A stretch of DNA of 64,000 bases from Streptomyces aureocirculatus (GCF_000720475.1 NZ_JOAP01000015.1:124001-188000), one strand, 5' to 3'; counted from the stretch's first letter, positions 47,572-56,616 are shown. Numbers and translations are program-made. The notes: a model not told the origin generated them from the letters alone.

Positions 47572-47885
47572 GTCAATCTCCTTTGGGGCAAAACATCGGA
47601 ATCCGCACTGTGCGGACACCGTGTCGCCGCGATGATTACCCCGCCCGGAAATGACCGGTCATACAAAAGCGCCCCTACCGCAGTATCCGGCCAGGAGCAC
47701 TTGAAGTTTTCGGGAACCACAACTGCAACTGAGACGACAGTAGCACGTCATGGCGGCCGGTGGGGGGAAACTGAACTCGCTCTGCTCATTGCGCTGAAAA
47801 ACCTCTCCGCCCGGCTCGTTAAATTCTCACTTCGCGAACACAGACATAGGTTCGCGGCGCGCGGTGATTGCTCCCGGGTGCCGTG
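47572..47885. other. cspA promoter/leader region and downstream flank of the first STAND gene
   Basis: 314 bp with no gene. On the minus strand, GGATACT near 47686-47692 could be a -10 element for cspA, leaving a 5' leader of about 110 nt, as is common for cold-shock genes. The left end (47780-47885) is AT-richer than average and holds no hairpin that I would call a terminator. Confidence 0.4.
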
Positions 47886-50354
47886 TCAGTCAGTGCTTGT
47901 GCCCGGATTCTCCAAGGAGTGCAGACGCTCGGTCAGGCTCTCCGTCAGCGGGCTCCCCATGTCCGCGTGGATGGTGACGACTCTGGTCAGGTCGTCTCGC
48001 AGTGTGGAGCGGTCGGCACCGGGGCGTTCGGCGATGGAGACGAGGTCGAGCAGGGCCTCGGCCTCGTAGGCGTGTGCCTCAAGGCGCTTCAGTGTCCGCG
48101 CTGCTTCGCGCAGGGTCAGTACGGCTTCGCTGGTTCGGCCCAGATTGTCGAGGGCACGTCCGAGTGCGGCGGTGGCGCGGGCGGCCATGCGGTGGTCGGG
48201 TACCGGCAGGGCGAGCAGATCTGTGCGTGCGCGATGAAGGGTGCCGAGGGCCTGGTCGTGGTCGCCGCGCGCGTCCTGGGCACGGCCGAGGAAGAAGGCG
48301 GCGATGGCTGCTCCGCGTGGCTCCCCGCCCCGCGTGTTGAGTTCCCTGGAGCGCCGGTACGCCGCTACGGCCCGGTCCAGGTCGAAGCGGTCCCAGTACC
48401 GGCCGGAGAACTCAAGGACCGAGGCGTGCAGCACCGGGTCGTCGGCGATCTCCGCGCAGGAGAGGGCCGCCGTCAGCTCCCGCAGTGCCCGATCGTGTTC
48501 ACCGATGTCCATCAGGGGGCGGGAGAGCAGACTGCGCAGCCGTGCCTCAGCGGCCGGAGACACCGCGGCGGCCGCGTAACGCGCACCCAGTTCCAGGGAT
48601 TCCTGCCAGTCGCCGAGGTGGCGATGGTGCAGGAACAGGACGGTGAAGCACTCGGCCAGTTGCCAGCCGGGTGTGTGCAGCGAGGGTTCGTCCGCCGCGC
48701 GCAGGACGGCCATGATGTTCGCGCGCTCGGCCTCCAGCCAGTCCAGCGGGCGTGGACCGGTCCGCGTGGCGAACGGATCGGGTTGTCCTGCCGTCAAAGT
48801 GCGCGGATCGGCGACGCGCAGGCGGTCCGCACGCACCGAGCGGTCCGCGAGCGCCGTGAGGACCAGGTAGTGCGTCAGTACGCGCCCCGTCACCGCGAGC
48901 CGGGTGCCGGACTGCTCCTCGGCACCCGCACGGTCGCGTGCGTGGAGACGGACGAGGCCGTGGAACCGGTACCGACGCTCCTCCGTGACCTCCAGCAGGC
49001 TCATGTCATCAAGGACGTCGAGGAGTACCTGGGCCGACTCCAGGTCCCGGCCGAGGGCGGCCGCAGCGGTTGCCGCGTCGAAGGTCGGGCCGGGGATCCA
49101 GCCGAGGAGCCGGTAGCCGTGGGCCATGTCGGCCGGCAGTTGCCGGTAGGCGGAGTCGAAGACCGCGGACACCGGGGACTCGCCGCCCACGCGGAGTGCG
49201 GACAGCCGCCGTCCGTCGTCCGCGAGTTCGGCGGCAAGAGCGTCCAGTGTGAGGCGAGGGTCGTTCACCAGACGGGCCGCGGCGACCTGCAGGGCGACCG
49301 GTAGGCCCGAGCACAGGCCGACCACCCGTTGGGCGGCTTCGGGATCACCGGCTACCCGCTCCTGACCGCATCGGTCGGCCAGGAGCAGCAGTGAGGCGGC
49401 CTCGGTGAGGGGTTCGAGAGGCAAGGGGCGGGCGCCGTCGAGGGAGAGTTCACCCAGCTTGAACGTGCTCGTCGCGAGTACGGAGCTGCCAGGACCGTTC
49501 GGGATCAGGGCCCGTACCTGGGCGGGGGAGGACACGTCGTCGAGTACGAGCAGGACGCGCAGATCCGCGGTCCGGTCACGGAAGAGTGCGGTGCGCTCGC
49601 CGAGGGATGGGGGCAGGTGGGCATCAGCCACTCCGAGGGACCGCAGACAGTGGCCGACGGCCTCGGTGACGTCCGCCCCCGGGTCGGTGTGATGGCGCAG
49701 CGCCGCGAAGTCCACGTAGAGCCGACCGTCGGGGAAGTACTCGCGTGTCCGGCGTGTGTGCGCCCAGTGGCGGGCCAGTGCCGACTTCCCGACCCCTGGC
49801 GGGCCGGCGAGGACGCGGACGTCCACGTGTGAGGGGTCGGTGTCGTGAGCGAGCTGGCTGTTCAGGACGGCCAGCTCGTCCGAGCGGTTGATGAAGTGAT
49901 GGCGCGGGGCCGGTACTTGTGAGGGCGGCCCTTGGCGTCGGAGGGCTTCGGGCACGTGGTACGAGATCGGGGAGTGGGCGGCGGAGCTCGCCGCTCCCTG
50001 CGATCCGGTGCTCCCCGCGGGAGGATCGCCCGCCAGGCCGCTCATTTCGCTTAAGAGATCCACCAGTTCCTGAGCGGTCTCGGAGCCTTGCCGCAAGGAG
50101 TGGCGCAGCCGTCTGCGCAACTGATCGGCGGAGTCGCCCACGGCGTGCTCGTTGTCCGACCGCAGTGACGCCGCCAACTGTTCGAAAGCGATGCGAAGTT
50201 GCTCGACATCTTCGGTGGCGGCGCCCTGGTCACGGCGTCGGCTGAAAAGGTGGGTGAGGCGGGCGCGCACCTGGGTCCACGCTTCGGTGACGGCGAGTCC
50301 GACCACCGTGCTCGTCGCACCCGATGCGGCCAGTGCCGCCACCTCGATCGCCAC
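47886..50354 (-). CDS. STAND/NB-ARC ATPase with TPR-like C-terminus (STAND-1)
   Basis: 822 aa, GTG start behind GAGGGGG. The N-terminal 110 residues are helical (TVVGLAVTEAWTQVRARLTH) without a known catalytic domain. An NB-ARC NTPase follows: Walker A AGPPGVGKS (184-191), Walker B LLVLDDVS (268-275), GLPVALQVAA and a winged-helix part (LLGWIPGPTFDAATAAAAL). From about 520 to 800 there are helical TPR-like repeats. Such proteins oligomerise on ligand binding and act as signalling or defence switches. The gene is 122 bp downstream of, and co-directional with, the GT-B-like gene 50477-52204. Regulation of that pathway or anti-phage sensing are both possible; no effector is recognised. Confidence 0.85.
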   Translation of the reverse strand: MAIEVAALAASGATSTVVGLAVTEAWTQVRARLTHLFSRRRDQGAATEDVEQLRIAFEQLAASLRSDNEHAVGDSADQLRRRLRHSLRQGSETAQELVDLLSEMSGLAGDPPAGSTGSQGAASSAAHSPISYHVPEALRRQGPPSQVPAPRHHFINRSDELAVLNSQLAHDTDPSHVDVRVLAGPPGVGKSALARHWAHTRRTREYFPDGRLYVDFAALRHHTDPGADVTEAVGHCLRSLGVADAHLPPSLGERTALFRDRTADLRVLLVLDDVSSPAQVRALIPNGPGSSVLATSTFKLGELSLDGARPLPLEPLTEAASLLLLADRCGQERVAGDPEAAQRVVGLCSGLPVALQVAAARLVNDPRLTLDALAAELADDGRRLSALRVGGESPVSAVFDSAYRQLPADMAHGYRLLGWIPGPTFDAATAAAALGRDLESAQVLLDVLDDMSLLEVTEERRYRFHGLVRLHARDRAGAEEQSGTRLAVTGRVLTHYLVLTALADRSVRADRLRVADPRTLTAGQPDPFATRTGPRPLDWLEAERANIMAVLRAADEPSLHTPGWQLAECFTVLFLHHRHLGDWQESLELGARYAAAAVSPAAEARLRSLLSRPLMDIGEHDRALRELTAALSCAEIADDPVLHASVLEFSGRYWDRFDLDRAVAAYRRSRELNTRGGEPRGAAIAAFFLGRAQDARGDHDQALGTLHRARTDLLALPVPDHRMAARATAALGRALDNLGRTSEAVLTLREAARTLKRLEAHAYEAEALLDLVSIAERPGADRSTLRDDLTRVVTIHADMGSPLTESLTERLHSLENPGTSTD

Positions 50355-50476
50355 AGGGCCCCCTCACATACCGGCGGTGCTGCCGAACCAGCCGTACCTC
50401 TAGTGCCGATGACCACCGTAGAGGGAGCACGGTCGCGTTGGCAGCAGGTCCAAGGAGAACATCGAGGTCGTGGGCC

Positions 50477-52204
50477 TCAAGTCGTGACGGCGCGCAGGCG
50501 TAGCCGTGTCTCGGGGGCGTTCGCGCCGTCGGCGCGCAGCACCACTTCGATCCCGATCGCAGGAACGTCGGCGCGCAGGCAGGCGTAGACCGCGGAGGCG
50601 GCCAGTGCCGCATCGACGGCGCGACCGTCGGCGGAGGACACCTCTACGACGCTCCCATCGCGGAGGTTGGCCATGCACACCCCGGAGTCCAGCGCGTTCG
50701 CGGCGAGGACGCTGCCGGGCAGGCGTGCCAGGGCATCTCGTGCCCAGTGCCGTGCGGCGGCGAGGTCCGGGGCCGCAGTGGAGCCGAGCAGGACGGAAGC
50801 GCTCTCGGTCAGGCGTCGGTCGCGTTCCTCGGCCGGTTCGACGGCGAGATGCCAGAAGGACCGTTCGGTCTCAGGCTGCTCCCGGGCGACAGAGGTGGGG
50901 AAGCGGCTGACGCCGATGGTGAGGTGGCCGCGGGGAGTGGACTCGGTACAGAGACGGGTGCCCACGACCCACGAGGTCACCGGAGCCGCGGGATTCACCG
51001 GGGTGGTGAGGGCGAGGGGGCGTGGCGCGTCGCTCGGCGGCAGGGGGAGACCGAGCAGGTCGTAGACGGCCGCACGCAAACGAGCGAGCGCCGCCCCCGG
51101 CGTCTCGAAGGCGCGCGCGGCCACGGCCGTGTATTGATCACGACGATCCGCATGGCTCTGTACGAGATCGTCGATCTGAGCCAGGAGCCCGCCGTCGGCA
51201 TCGAGGCGTGGTGTGAACCGGGCCAGATCCGCGCTCGCGGTGCCCGGTACGGCCTCGCTGCCGTGCGCCGCCAGAGCCACGGGTCTGCCGAGCGCGGCTC
51301 CGTAGAGGGTTACGGAGCCGTGGTCACCGATCACCGCGTCGGCGGCGACGAGCGCGGGCCGCCAGTCGTGCACGGGCGGCATGAGCAGCAGACCGGCGTC
51401 GAGGGCTGCGGCCTGGAGTGTCCGGATGTGCCATGCTCCGTGGGCCGACCACACGTTGGGATGCAGAATCAGGCCGACCCGGTGGGTGTCCCAGGGCAGT
51501 TCGCTCAGGAGCCGGGCGGGCAGCTCAGGGTTCTGGGCGATGAGCGAGGTCGGCCCCCAGGTCGAACTGACCATCACCAGGCGCTGATTGTCCTGAACCT
51601 CCAGAGCGCGCCGGTAGCTCTCCCTCCGGTGCTCACTCACGAGCAGTTCGTCGAGGCAGGGGTCACCGACGAGCAGCGTGCGCCCGGCGGACTTCGGGTG
51701 CGCGGCGACGAGCTGCCGTTCCTGGTCGGGGTGCGAGACGGCCATCCAGGCCCGTCCTGCTTCGATCAGTTCATCCGGCACGACGCCGGACAGGCGGTCG
51801 CGCGGGGCGCGGGAGTCCGGGACGTACTTCTGGAAGCCGACCCCGTGCGGGAGCACCAGGACCGGGCAGTGCCCAGCCGGAAGATCGATGTGCTCACTGG
51901 CGCTGACGATCAAGTCGGGTTCGATGTGGGAAAGTTGCTCCCAGGGAATGACCCGGCAGCCTGAGTCGTGCAGTAGATCGATCGAGCCGTCGCTGAAGGC
52001 GGACCCAGGGTCGTGCGCGAAGACCACGGTGATCCGGGTATCGCCGCGCAGGAGCGCCGGCAGTACCTCCAGGATGCGGATGGTCGAGGTCAGGGTGCGG
52101 GCTGCGACGACGAGCGTGCGCTCGCCGGGGAAGGTTCGCCAGCGATGGGCGTCCTCACCCACGGGGACCCGCAGGAACGGGATGTCAGCGAAGCGCGCGG
52201 CCAC
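50477..52204 (-). CDS. GT-B-like transferase, CDP-glycerol-transferase superfamily type (paralogue A)
   Basis: 575 aa from the GTG at 52204 (GGGGGG and GGAGG upstream). The first 370 residues look like a two-domain GT-B fold: LVLPHGVGFQKY (HG at 120-121), VSHPDQERQL, LLVGDPCLDELL, VSSTWGP, LILHPNVWSAHG and WRPALVAADAVIGDHGSVTL (281-300). These align with the HG and TDYSS motifs of CDP-glycerol/teichoic acid transferases, with GDHGS replacing TDYSS. The last 200 residues are a separate unknown domain. Paralogue B (54699-56440) has the same layout. A heptamer array lies just upstream, between it and the divergent second STAND gene. The substrate is unknown; no transmembrane helix. Confidence 0.72.
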   Translation of the reverse strand: MAARFADIPFLRVPVGEDAHRWRTFPGERTLVVAARTLTSTIRILEVLPALLRGDTRITVVFAHDPGSAFSDGSIDLLHDSGCRVIPWEQLSHIEPDLIVSASEHIDLPAGHCPVLVLPHGVGFQKYVPDSRAPRDRLSGVVPDELIEAGRAWMAVSHPDQERQLVAAHPKSAGRTLLVGDPCLDELLVSEHRRESYRRALEVQDNQRLVMVSSTWGPTSLIAQNPELPARLLSELPWDTHRVGLILHPNVWSAHGAWHIRTLQAAALDAGLLLMPPVHDWRPALVAADAVIGDHGSVTLYGAALGRPVALAAHGSEAVPGTASADLARFTPRLDADGGLLAQIDDLVQSHADRRDQYTAVAARAFETPGAALARLRAAVYDLLGLPLPPSDAPRPLALTTPVNPAAPVTSWVVGTRLCTESTPRGHLTIGVSRFPTSVAREQPETERSFWHLAVEPAEERDRRLTESASVLLGSTAAPDLAAARHWARDALARLPGSVLAANALDSGVCMANLRDGSVVEVSSADGRAVDAALAASAVYACLRADVPAIGIEVVLRADGANAPETRLRLRAVTT

Positions 52205-52231
52205 CCCGGCCCCCCAAACCTCCGGCGCCGG

Positions 52232-52363
52232 CTACGCGGCTCGCGGCTCGCGGCTCGCGGCTCGCGGCTCGCGGCTCGCGGCTCGCGGCTCGCGGCTCGC
52301 GGCTCGCGGCTCGCGGCTCGCGGCGGAACAGGCATTGTAGATCGGTTGGGAGGGCCCATTCAT
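52232..52363 (-). other. Leader open frame running through the heptamer array
   Basis: An ATG at 52363, preceded by AAAAGGAAGCT, opens a 43-codon frame starting MNGPSQPIYNACSA. It then reads ASREPRA heptapeptides through the whole array and stops at a TAG (52232-52234), 28 bp before the GTG of paralogue A. Changing the unit number would move its stop past that GTG (to about 20 or 115 nt inside the gene). It could therefore couple or block translation of paralogue A depending on array length. Whether it is translated is not known. Confidence 0.4.
52236..52324. repeat. Heptanucleotide array, 12 units of GCGGCTC plus a partial unit
   Basis: Twelve perfect GCGGCTC units (52236-52319) and a 5-bp remnant. 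On the minus strand the unit is GAGCCGC. It lies between divergent genes: paralogue A (start 52204) and the second STAND gene (start 52513). A seven-base period shifts frame with each unit and also changes the spacing of promoter elements by less than one helical turn. No interspersed spacers are present, so it is not a CRISPR array. Confidence 0.95.
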
Positions 52364-52512
52364 AGCTTCCTTTTGGGGACGGTCGGCTCGGATTGGGGAC
52401 GTTCGGCTCGGAGGAATGGCTGACCCATACGGCGGAGTTGACAAGGGCTCAAAGGTTTCCGCGGGCTGTGGCCGTGGCGATACAGTCCGGCAGAGACGAG
52501 GGAGGGGCCGAC

Positions 52513-54702
52513 GTGCTGGAGACTGTGGCGCTGAGCGCGCTGACTGCTTTTCTCACGGCCGCGTGGAACGGCGCCGCGGGAGAGGTGGGCAAGCAGACGC
52601 TCCTGTCGGCCGGGGCGATGGCGAGAAGGACCTTGGGGAGGGAAACGCCGCTGCCGACAGGACCGGAGGGGTGGCAGACCCTGGCGGGGCAGGTTCACGC
52701 GCGCCTGCGCCATGATCCCCAGCAGGCGGGCGAGTGGGCGCTCCTCGTACGCAGCTTCTCCGGACAGGCGATGGCTCTGCCGCCGGCGGCCGGACTCCCC
52801 CCGGCCTCACGGGACTTCACCGATCGCCAGCAGGTCCTGAAAGAGTTGAAGCGGGAGGGGACGCGCCGGGCCGACGGACGGCCGCGCGTCGCGTTGCTCC
52901 ATGGGCCGCCGGGGATCGGCACCACCGCGGTGGCCCTGCATCTGGGCGCGACGCTGCACGCCCAGTTCCCCGACGGGCAGTTCTACGTCGACCTGCGGGA
53001 CACCTCAGGCGGGCACGGCCCGGAGCCCGCCGCTGTGCTGCTGCGTCTGCTGCGGCAGATGGGCGTCCCGCCGCAGCGGATGCCCCCCACCGCGGCGGGC
53101 CGCGAACAGCTCTACCGTCAGCTCACCGCGGGTCGCAGGGCTCTGGTGGTGGTCGATCACGCTTCCTCGGCCGCCCAGGTCCGCAGTCTCGTCCCGGCTG
53201 CTCCCGATGTCTTTCTGCTGGTGGTCGTCTCCGGCCGACCCTTTGTGCTGGAGGCCGAGCGCGTCGCTGTTCCTCCGCTGAGCGACCGGTACGCGGTGCA
53301 GATGGTGAGGAAAGTGGCGGGGAAGGAGGAGGTCGCGCGCGCCAAGGCCCGGATGCCGCACCTGCTCGCGCGGTGCGAGGGAAACGCTTTCGCGCTGAAG
53401 GCCGAGGCGCTGCGACTCCGCACCGAGGAGGCCGGTCAGGCCGGTCAGCCCGGTCAGCCCGGTCAGCCCGGTCAGGGCGGTCAGCCTGGTCAGCCCGGTC
53501 AGGGCGTTCCGGAGCCAAGTGCGGGAAGGCCGGGGCACGATCCGGTACGCGACGCCGTCCGGACCGCCTGTGACTGCCTCCGGCCGGGGACGGCGCGGCT
53601 CATCAGGCTGACGGCGCTGGGCGGCTGGCCCTCCATCGACGCACGCCTGGCTGCCGCGGCCGCGGACACCACGCCCGAAGAGGCGGCCCGGATGCTCGTC
53701 GAGGCATCGGAGGCCCAGCTCCTGGACCCGCTGGGGGACGAGCGCTACCGCTTCCGTCCCGAGGTGCGGCGCTGCCTGGCCGACACCGCGGGCCCCGAAC
53801 ACGGCATACCCGAGTGCTCCGCCGCCGTGGAGCGCGCGCTCGACTCCCTGCTCAACCGCGCCCTGCACGCGGCCCATGCCGCACTGCCGCAGAGCTGGCG
53901 CACCGAACCCGCGCCGGCGGACGGGGACGTCCACCGTGACGAGGCGCAGGGCGTGGCGGAGCTCGCGGCGGAGGCGGGCAATGTGGTCCGAGCGGTATCC
54001 GTGGCCGTGGAGTACCAGCACTTCACTACAGCGCTGCGGCTGGCCCGGGCCCTTTGGCCACTTCAACTGAAAGCCGGTTACTGGGACGAGGTGCTGCCCG
54101 CGCTGCGCGTGGCGGCCAGGTGCGCCGACGAACGCAGGCCGCACTCCCGCACGGCGGCCGGGCTCCACTTCCAGCTCGGGCACTGCCTGGGAGAACTCCA
54201 GCAGTGGGAGGAAGCCGCGCGTGAGGCGCGCGCTGCCATCGCGTGTGAGCGCGCGGAAGGCCACGTACGCGGCGAGGCTTCGTCCGTCGAGTTGCTGGGC
54301 CTCTTGTACCTCTACCAGTGGCGCTACGAGGCCGCCTTCGAGCAGTTCGGCGCGGCTGAGCGCAGCTACCGGCGGATTACTCCGGGACAGGAGGGGGCGC
54401 GGGACGTGGCGCGTGCCCTCGCCCTGGTCGATCGCCACCAGGGGCGTGCCCTGCGAGGGATGGGGCGGTTGGCGGAGTCGCAACGCCTGCTGGAGTCGGC
54501 GACGGACTTCTTCAAGGAGCAGGGGGAGAGCTACAACCGCGCACGTGCTCTCACGGACCTGGCCGAGACCCTCCTCGACGCGGGAGAGAACGCCGAAGCG
54601 CTGACGAAGATCACCGAGGCGGAGGGCCTGCTCACCCCAGCGGCCACTCCGCACCTGCGGTACCTCGCCGGACTCCGGCTGCGCTGCGAGGGCAACGGCT
54701 AG
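52513..54702 (+). CDS. STAND/NB-ARC-like protein with TPRs and degenerate P-loop (STAND-2)
   Basis: 729 aa from the GTG at 52513, 5 bp after GAGGGAGGGG. A helical N-terminus similar to STAND-1 (VALSALTAFLTAAWNGAAGE) leads to an NB-ARC-like region. There the P-loop reads GPPGIGTTAV (131-140): the Walker A lysine is Thr137. Walker B reads LVVVDHAS (211-218), with His in place of the second acid. ATP hydrolysis is therefore unlikely. A GQP-repeat linker (308-331) comes from 9-bp DNA repeats. TPR-like helices fill about 460-729. It is divergent from paralogue A across the heptamer array, and its stop overlaps the stop of convergent paralogue B by 4 bp. Confidence 0.82.
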   Translation: MLETVALSALTAFLTAAWNGAAGEVGKQTLLSAGAMARRTLGRETPLPTGPEGWQTLAGQVHARLRHDPQQAGEWALLVRSFSGQAMALPPAAGLPPASRDFTDRQQVLKELKREGTRRADGRPRVALLHGPPGIGTTAVALHLGATLHAQFPDGQFYVDLRDTSGGHGPEPAAVLLRLLRQMGVPPQRMPPTAAGREQLYRQLTAGRRALVVVDHASSAAQVRSLVPAAPDVFLLVVVSGRPFVLEAERVAVPPLSDRYAVQMVRKVAGKEEVARAKARMPHLLARCEGNAFALKAEALRLRTEEAGQAGQPGQPGQPGQGGQPGQPGQGVPEPSAGRPGHDPVRDAVRTACDCLRPGTARLIRLTALGGWPSIDARLAAAAADTTPEEAARMLVEASEAQLLDPLGDERYRFRPEVRRCLADTAGPEHGIPECSAAVERALDSLLNRALHAAHAALPQSWRTEPAPADGDVHRDEAQGVAELAAEAGNVVRAVSVAVEYQHFTTALRLARALWPLQLKAGYWDEVLPALRVAARCADERRPHSRTAAGLHFQLGHCLGELQQWEEAAREARAAIACERAEGHVRGEASSVELLGLLYLYQWRYEAAFEQFGAAERSYRRITPGQEGARDVARALALVDRHQGRALRGMGRLAESQRLLESATDFFKEQGESYNRARALTDLAETLLDAGENAEALTKITEAEGLLTPAATPHLRYLAGLRLRCEGNG
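53434..53505. repeat. 9-bp tandem repeat (8 units) encoding GQP linker in STAND-2
   Basis: Eight units of the GGTCAGCCC type (some GGTCAGGGC or GGTCAGGCC) encode Gly-Gln-Pro/Gly triplets between the NTPase-like and winged-helix regions. The period is a multiple of three, so variation would only lengthen or shorten a flexible linker. Confidence 0.85.
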
Positions 54703-56440
54703 CGGGCCGTCACGACCACCGGGTGCACGCCACCGGCGACGCGCACCCGGAGTGTGACGGCGCCTTCGCGCGGAACGCTGCCACCGCCGGCCAGCCACGC
54801 GTACAACGCTGAGGCGTACGCCGCCGGGTCGGCGTCCGCCGCCGGGCGCGCGGACAGGTGGAGCAGACCGTGTTTGCGGCTGCGTACGGTGCAGGTGTCC
54901 GGGCCGCTCACGTACGCGGCGACCGTGCAGTGCTCGTGCCGCGCCAGGGCCTCGGCCGTCCATACCGCCGGGCCGCCGAGGCGCGGGTCGTTCGCCGACT
55001 CGTCCCGCACGATCACGTCGGCCAGCTCCAGGCTGCCCGGGTCCCGGGTCTCCTCGTGCACCGCCAGATGCACGTCACCGTCGGCGTCATAGGGGTGTTC
55101 GGTGGCTCGCTCGACCACGATGCCGGTCCCGGTGACGCGCGTGAGTACGCGGAGCGGAGCTGTCCGCCGTGGTGGGTCGTAGGGAGGCAGGGGCAACGGT
55201 TCCAGCAGAGCGGGGGCAGCGGGCTCAGGGAGGTCCATCAGGGCATAGAAGTGCTGCCGCAGGAGCGCTGCCGAGGCGCCTGGCGCCGAGGTGACGAACT
55301 CCCCGGGATCGGCGGCCGAGCGGTGCTCGGTGAGCAGCCGCTCCACCTGGGGGCGCAGGGCGCCGTACGGATCGAGCAGCGGTGCGTCTCGGACGAACGC
55401 GGCGAGCGGCGTTCCGGGGTCCAGCCGGTCCTGCCCTCTGGTCGCCATCAGCACCGGAAGGCCCAGAGCGGACGCGTAGTAGGAGACGGCGCCGAAGTCG
55501 CCGACGACGGCATCGGCTGCCAGCAGGGCCTGCCGCCAGGCGTGCGCGGGGTCGATGAGAGTCAGCCCGCTGCGCAGGGCCCGGTCCAGCCAGGCGCGGA
55601 CTTGGCCGGGGCCGTGCCCGTACCAGATGTTCGGATGCAGCACTGCCGCGAGCCGGTAGTCGTCGGCCGGCAACTCCGCGGTGAGCCGGGGGAGAAGGCC
55701 CGGAAGGAGGTCCTGATCGCCACCGCTGCCGAAGAAACCCTCGGGATTCCAGGTGGAGTTGAGTACGACGAGCCGTTGGCCCCGTCGCACGCCGAGGGCC
55801 CGCCGGAAGCGGTCGCGGTACGGGCGCGCGGCGAGCATCCGGTCGAAGCAGGGGTCGCCGGCGAGCACGGAGACGTCCACGGCCTCGGGACACGCGCGAC
55901 GCAACCGGTCCAGTTGTTCCGGATGTGACAGCACGAGACCGTCCATGAACGGTTTGCCGTCCGCCAAGAGCCACTCGGGAGACAACCCGAACGTCGGCTC
56001 CCGGCTCCCGGCTCCCGGCTCCCGGCTCCCGGCTCCCGGCTCCCGGCTCCCGGCTCCCGGCTCCCGGCTCCCGGCTCCCGGCTCCCAACTCCATGCGAAA
56101 TAACGGATAGTTTGCCCGGAATGGAGGAGATCTGTCCGCCGAAGCTCGCAGATACCGCAAGGTCTACGGGTGTCGAAAGCGCTTGATCCCAAGGCAGTAC
56201 GGGAAGACCCAAGCCGGCGGAGAGCTCCTCGATTCCGTCCTGAAAAGCAGAGGAGCCCGTGGATGTGAGGAGTAGCTGCACGCGGAAGTCGTCATGGAAA
56301 AGCGGCAACACGTCCATGAGGCGGCCGGCGGAAGTGACGTTGTGAATCACCAGCAGAACCCGACGGCGAGCTGTGCGGCTGGCCCAGCGTTCCGACTCGA
56401 GCCCGACCGGCACGCGTATCGGCAGGGGGTCGGCCCGCAC
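54699..56440 (-). CDS. GT-B-like transferase (paralogue B), frameshifted at an internal heptamer array; predicted phase-variable
   Basis: Translation should start at the GTG at 56440, 5 bp after AGGAGGGG. Residues 1-119 match paralogue A (IRVPVGLESERW, SAFQDGIEELSAGLG, VISHGVG). The 91-bp heptamer array follows directly. As sequenced the frame then runs to a stop at 55562 (292 aa). The rest of the paralogue (FGLSPEWLLADGKPFMDGLV, LSHPEQLDRL, AGDPCFDRML, LNSTWNPEG, AVVGDFGAVSYYASALGLPV and a C-terminal domain) is intact in the next frame to 54699. The distance is 2 modulo 3, so 14 or 11 units would restore a 582- or 575-aa protein. The array replaces the loop that follows HGVG in paralogue A. 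Confidence 0.82.
55996..56086. repeat. Heptanucleotide array, 13 units of GGCTCCC, inside paralogue B
   Basis: Thirteen perfect units, 91 bp. On the coding strand the unit is GGGAGCC (rotated: GAGCCGG), one base from the GAGCCGC unit of the other array. Because 7 is not divisible by 3, every frame reads the same GSREPGA heptapeptide with no stop, and each gain or loss of a unit shifts the downstream frame. Confidence 0.95.
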
Positions 56441-56616
56441 GTGTGCCCCTCCTGAGCGTGTGTGGTGCTATCGCGCGATCACTGTAGCTGTGTCGCGATG
56501 CGGTCGAGCCTGCGGAGCGGTCACGCATGGGAACGAAGCGGCGGCGGGATATGTCCGTGCCCACGATCGCGGCCAGGCGAAGGCGCTTGCTCACGGAGCG
56601 ATGTGCATCCGGACAT

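Noticed and set aside
52236..56086. Heptamer arrays as CRISPR
   Set aside because: Units are contiguous with no spacers, and no cas gene is present.
54699..56192. Treating paralogue B as a normal gene starting with an ATG at 56192
   Set aside because: That start lacks a ribosome-binding site and gives an N-terminus unlike the paralogue. The true N-terminus with a strong site lies in the other frame at 56440.
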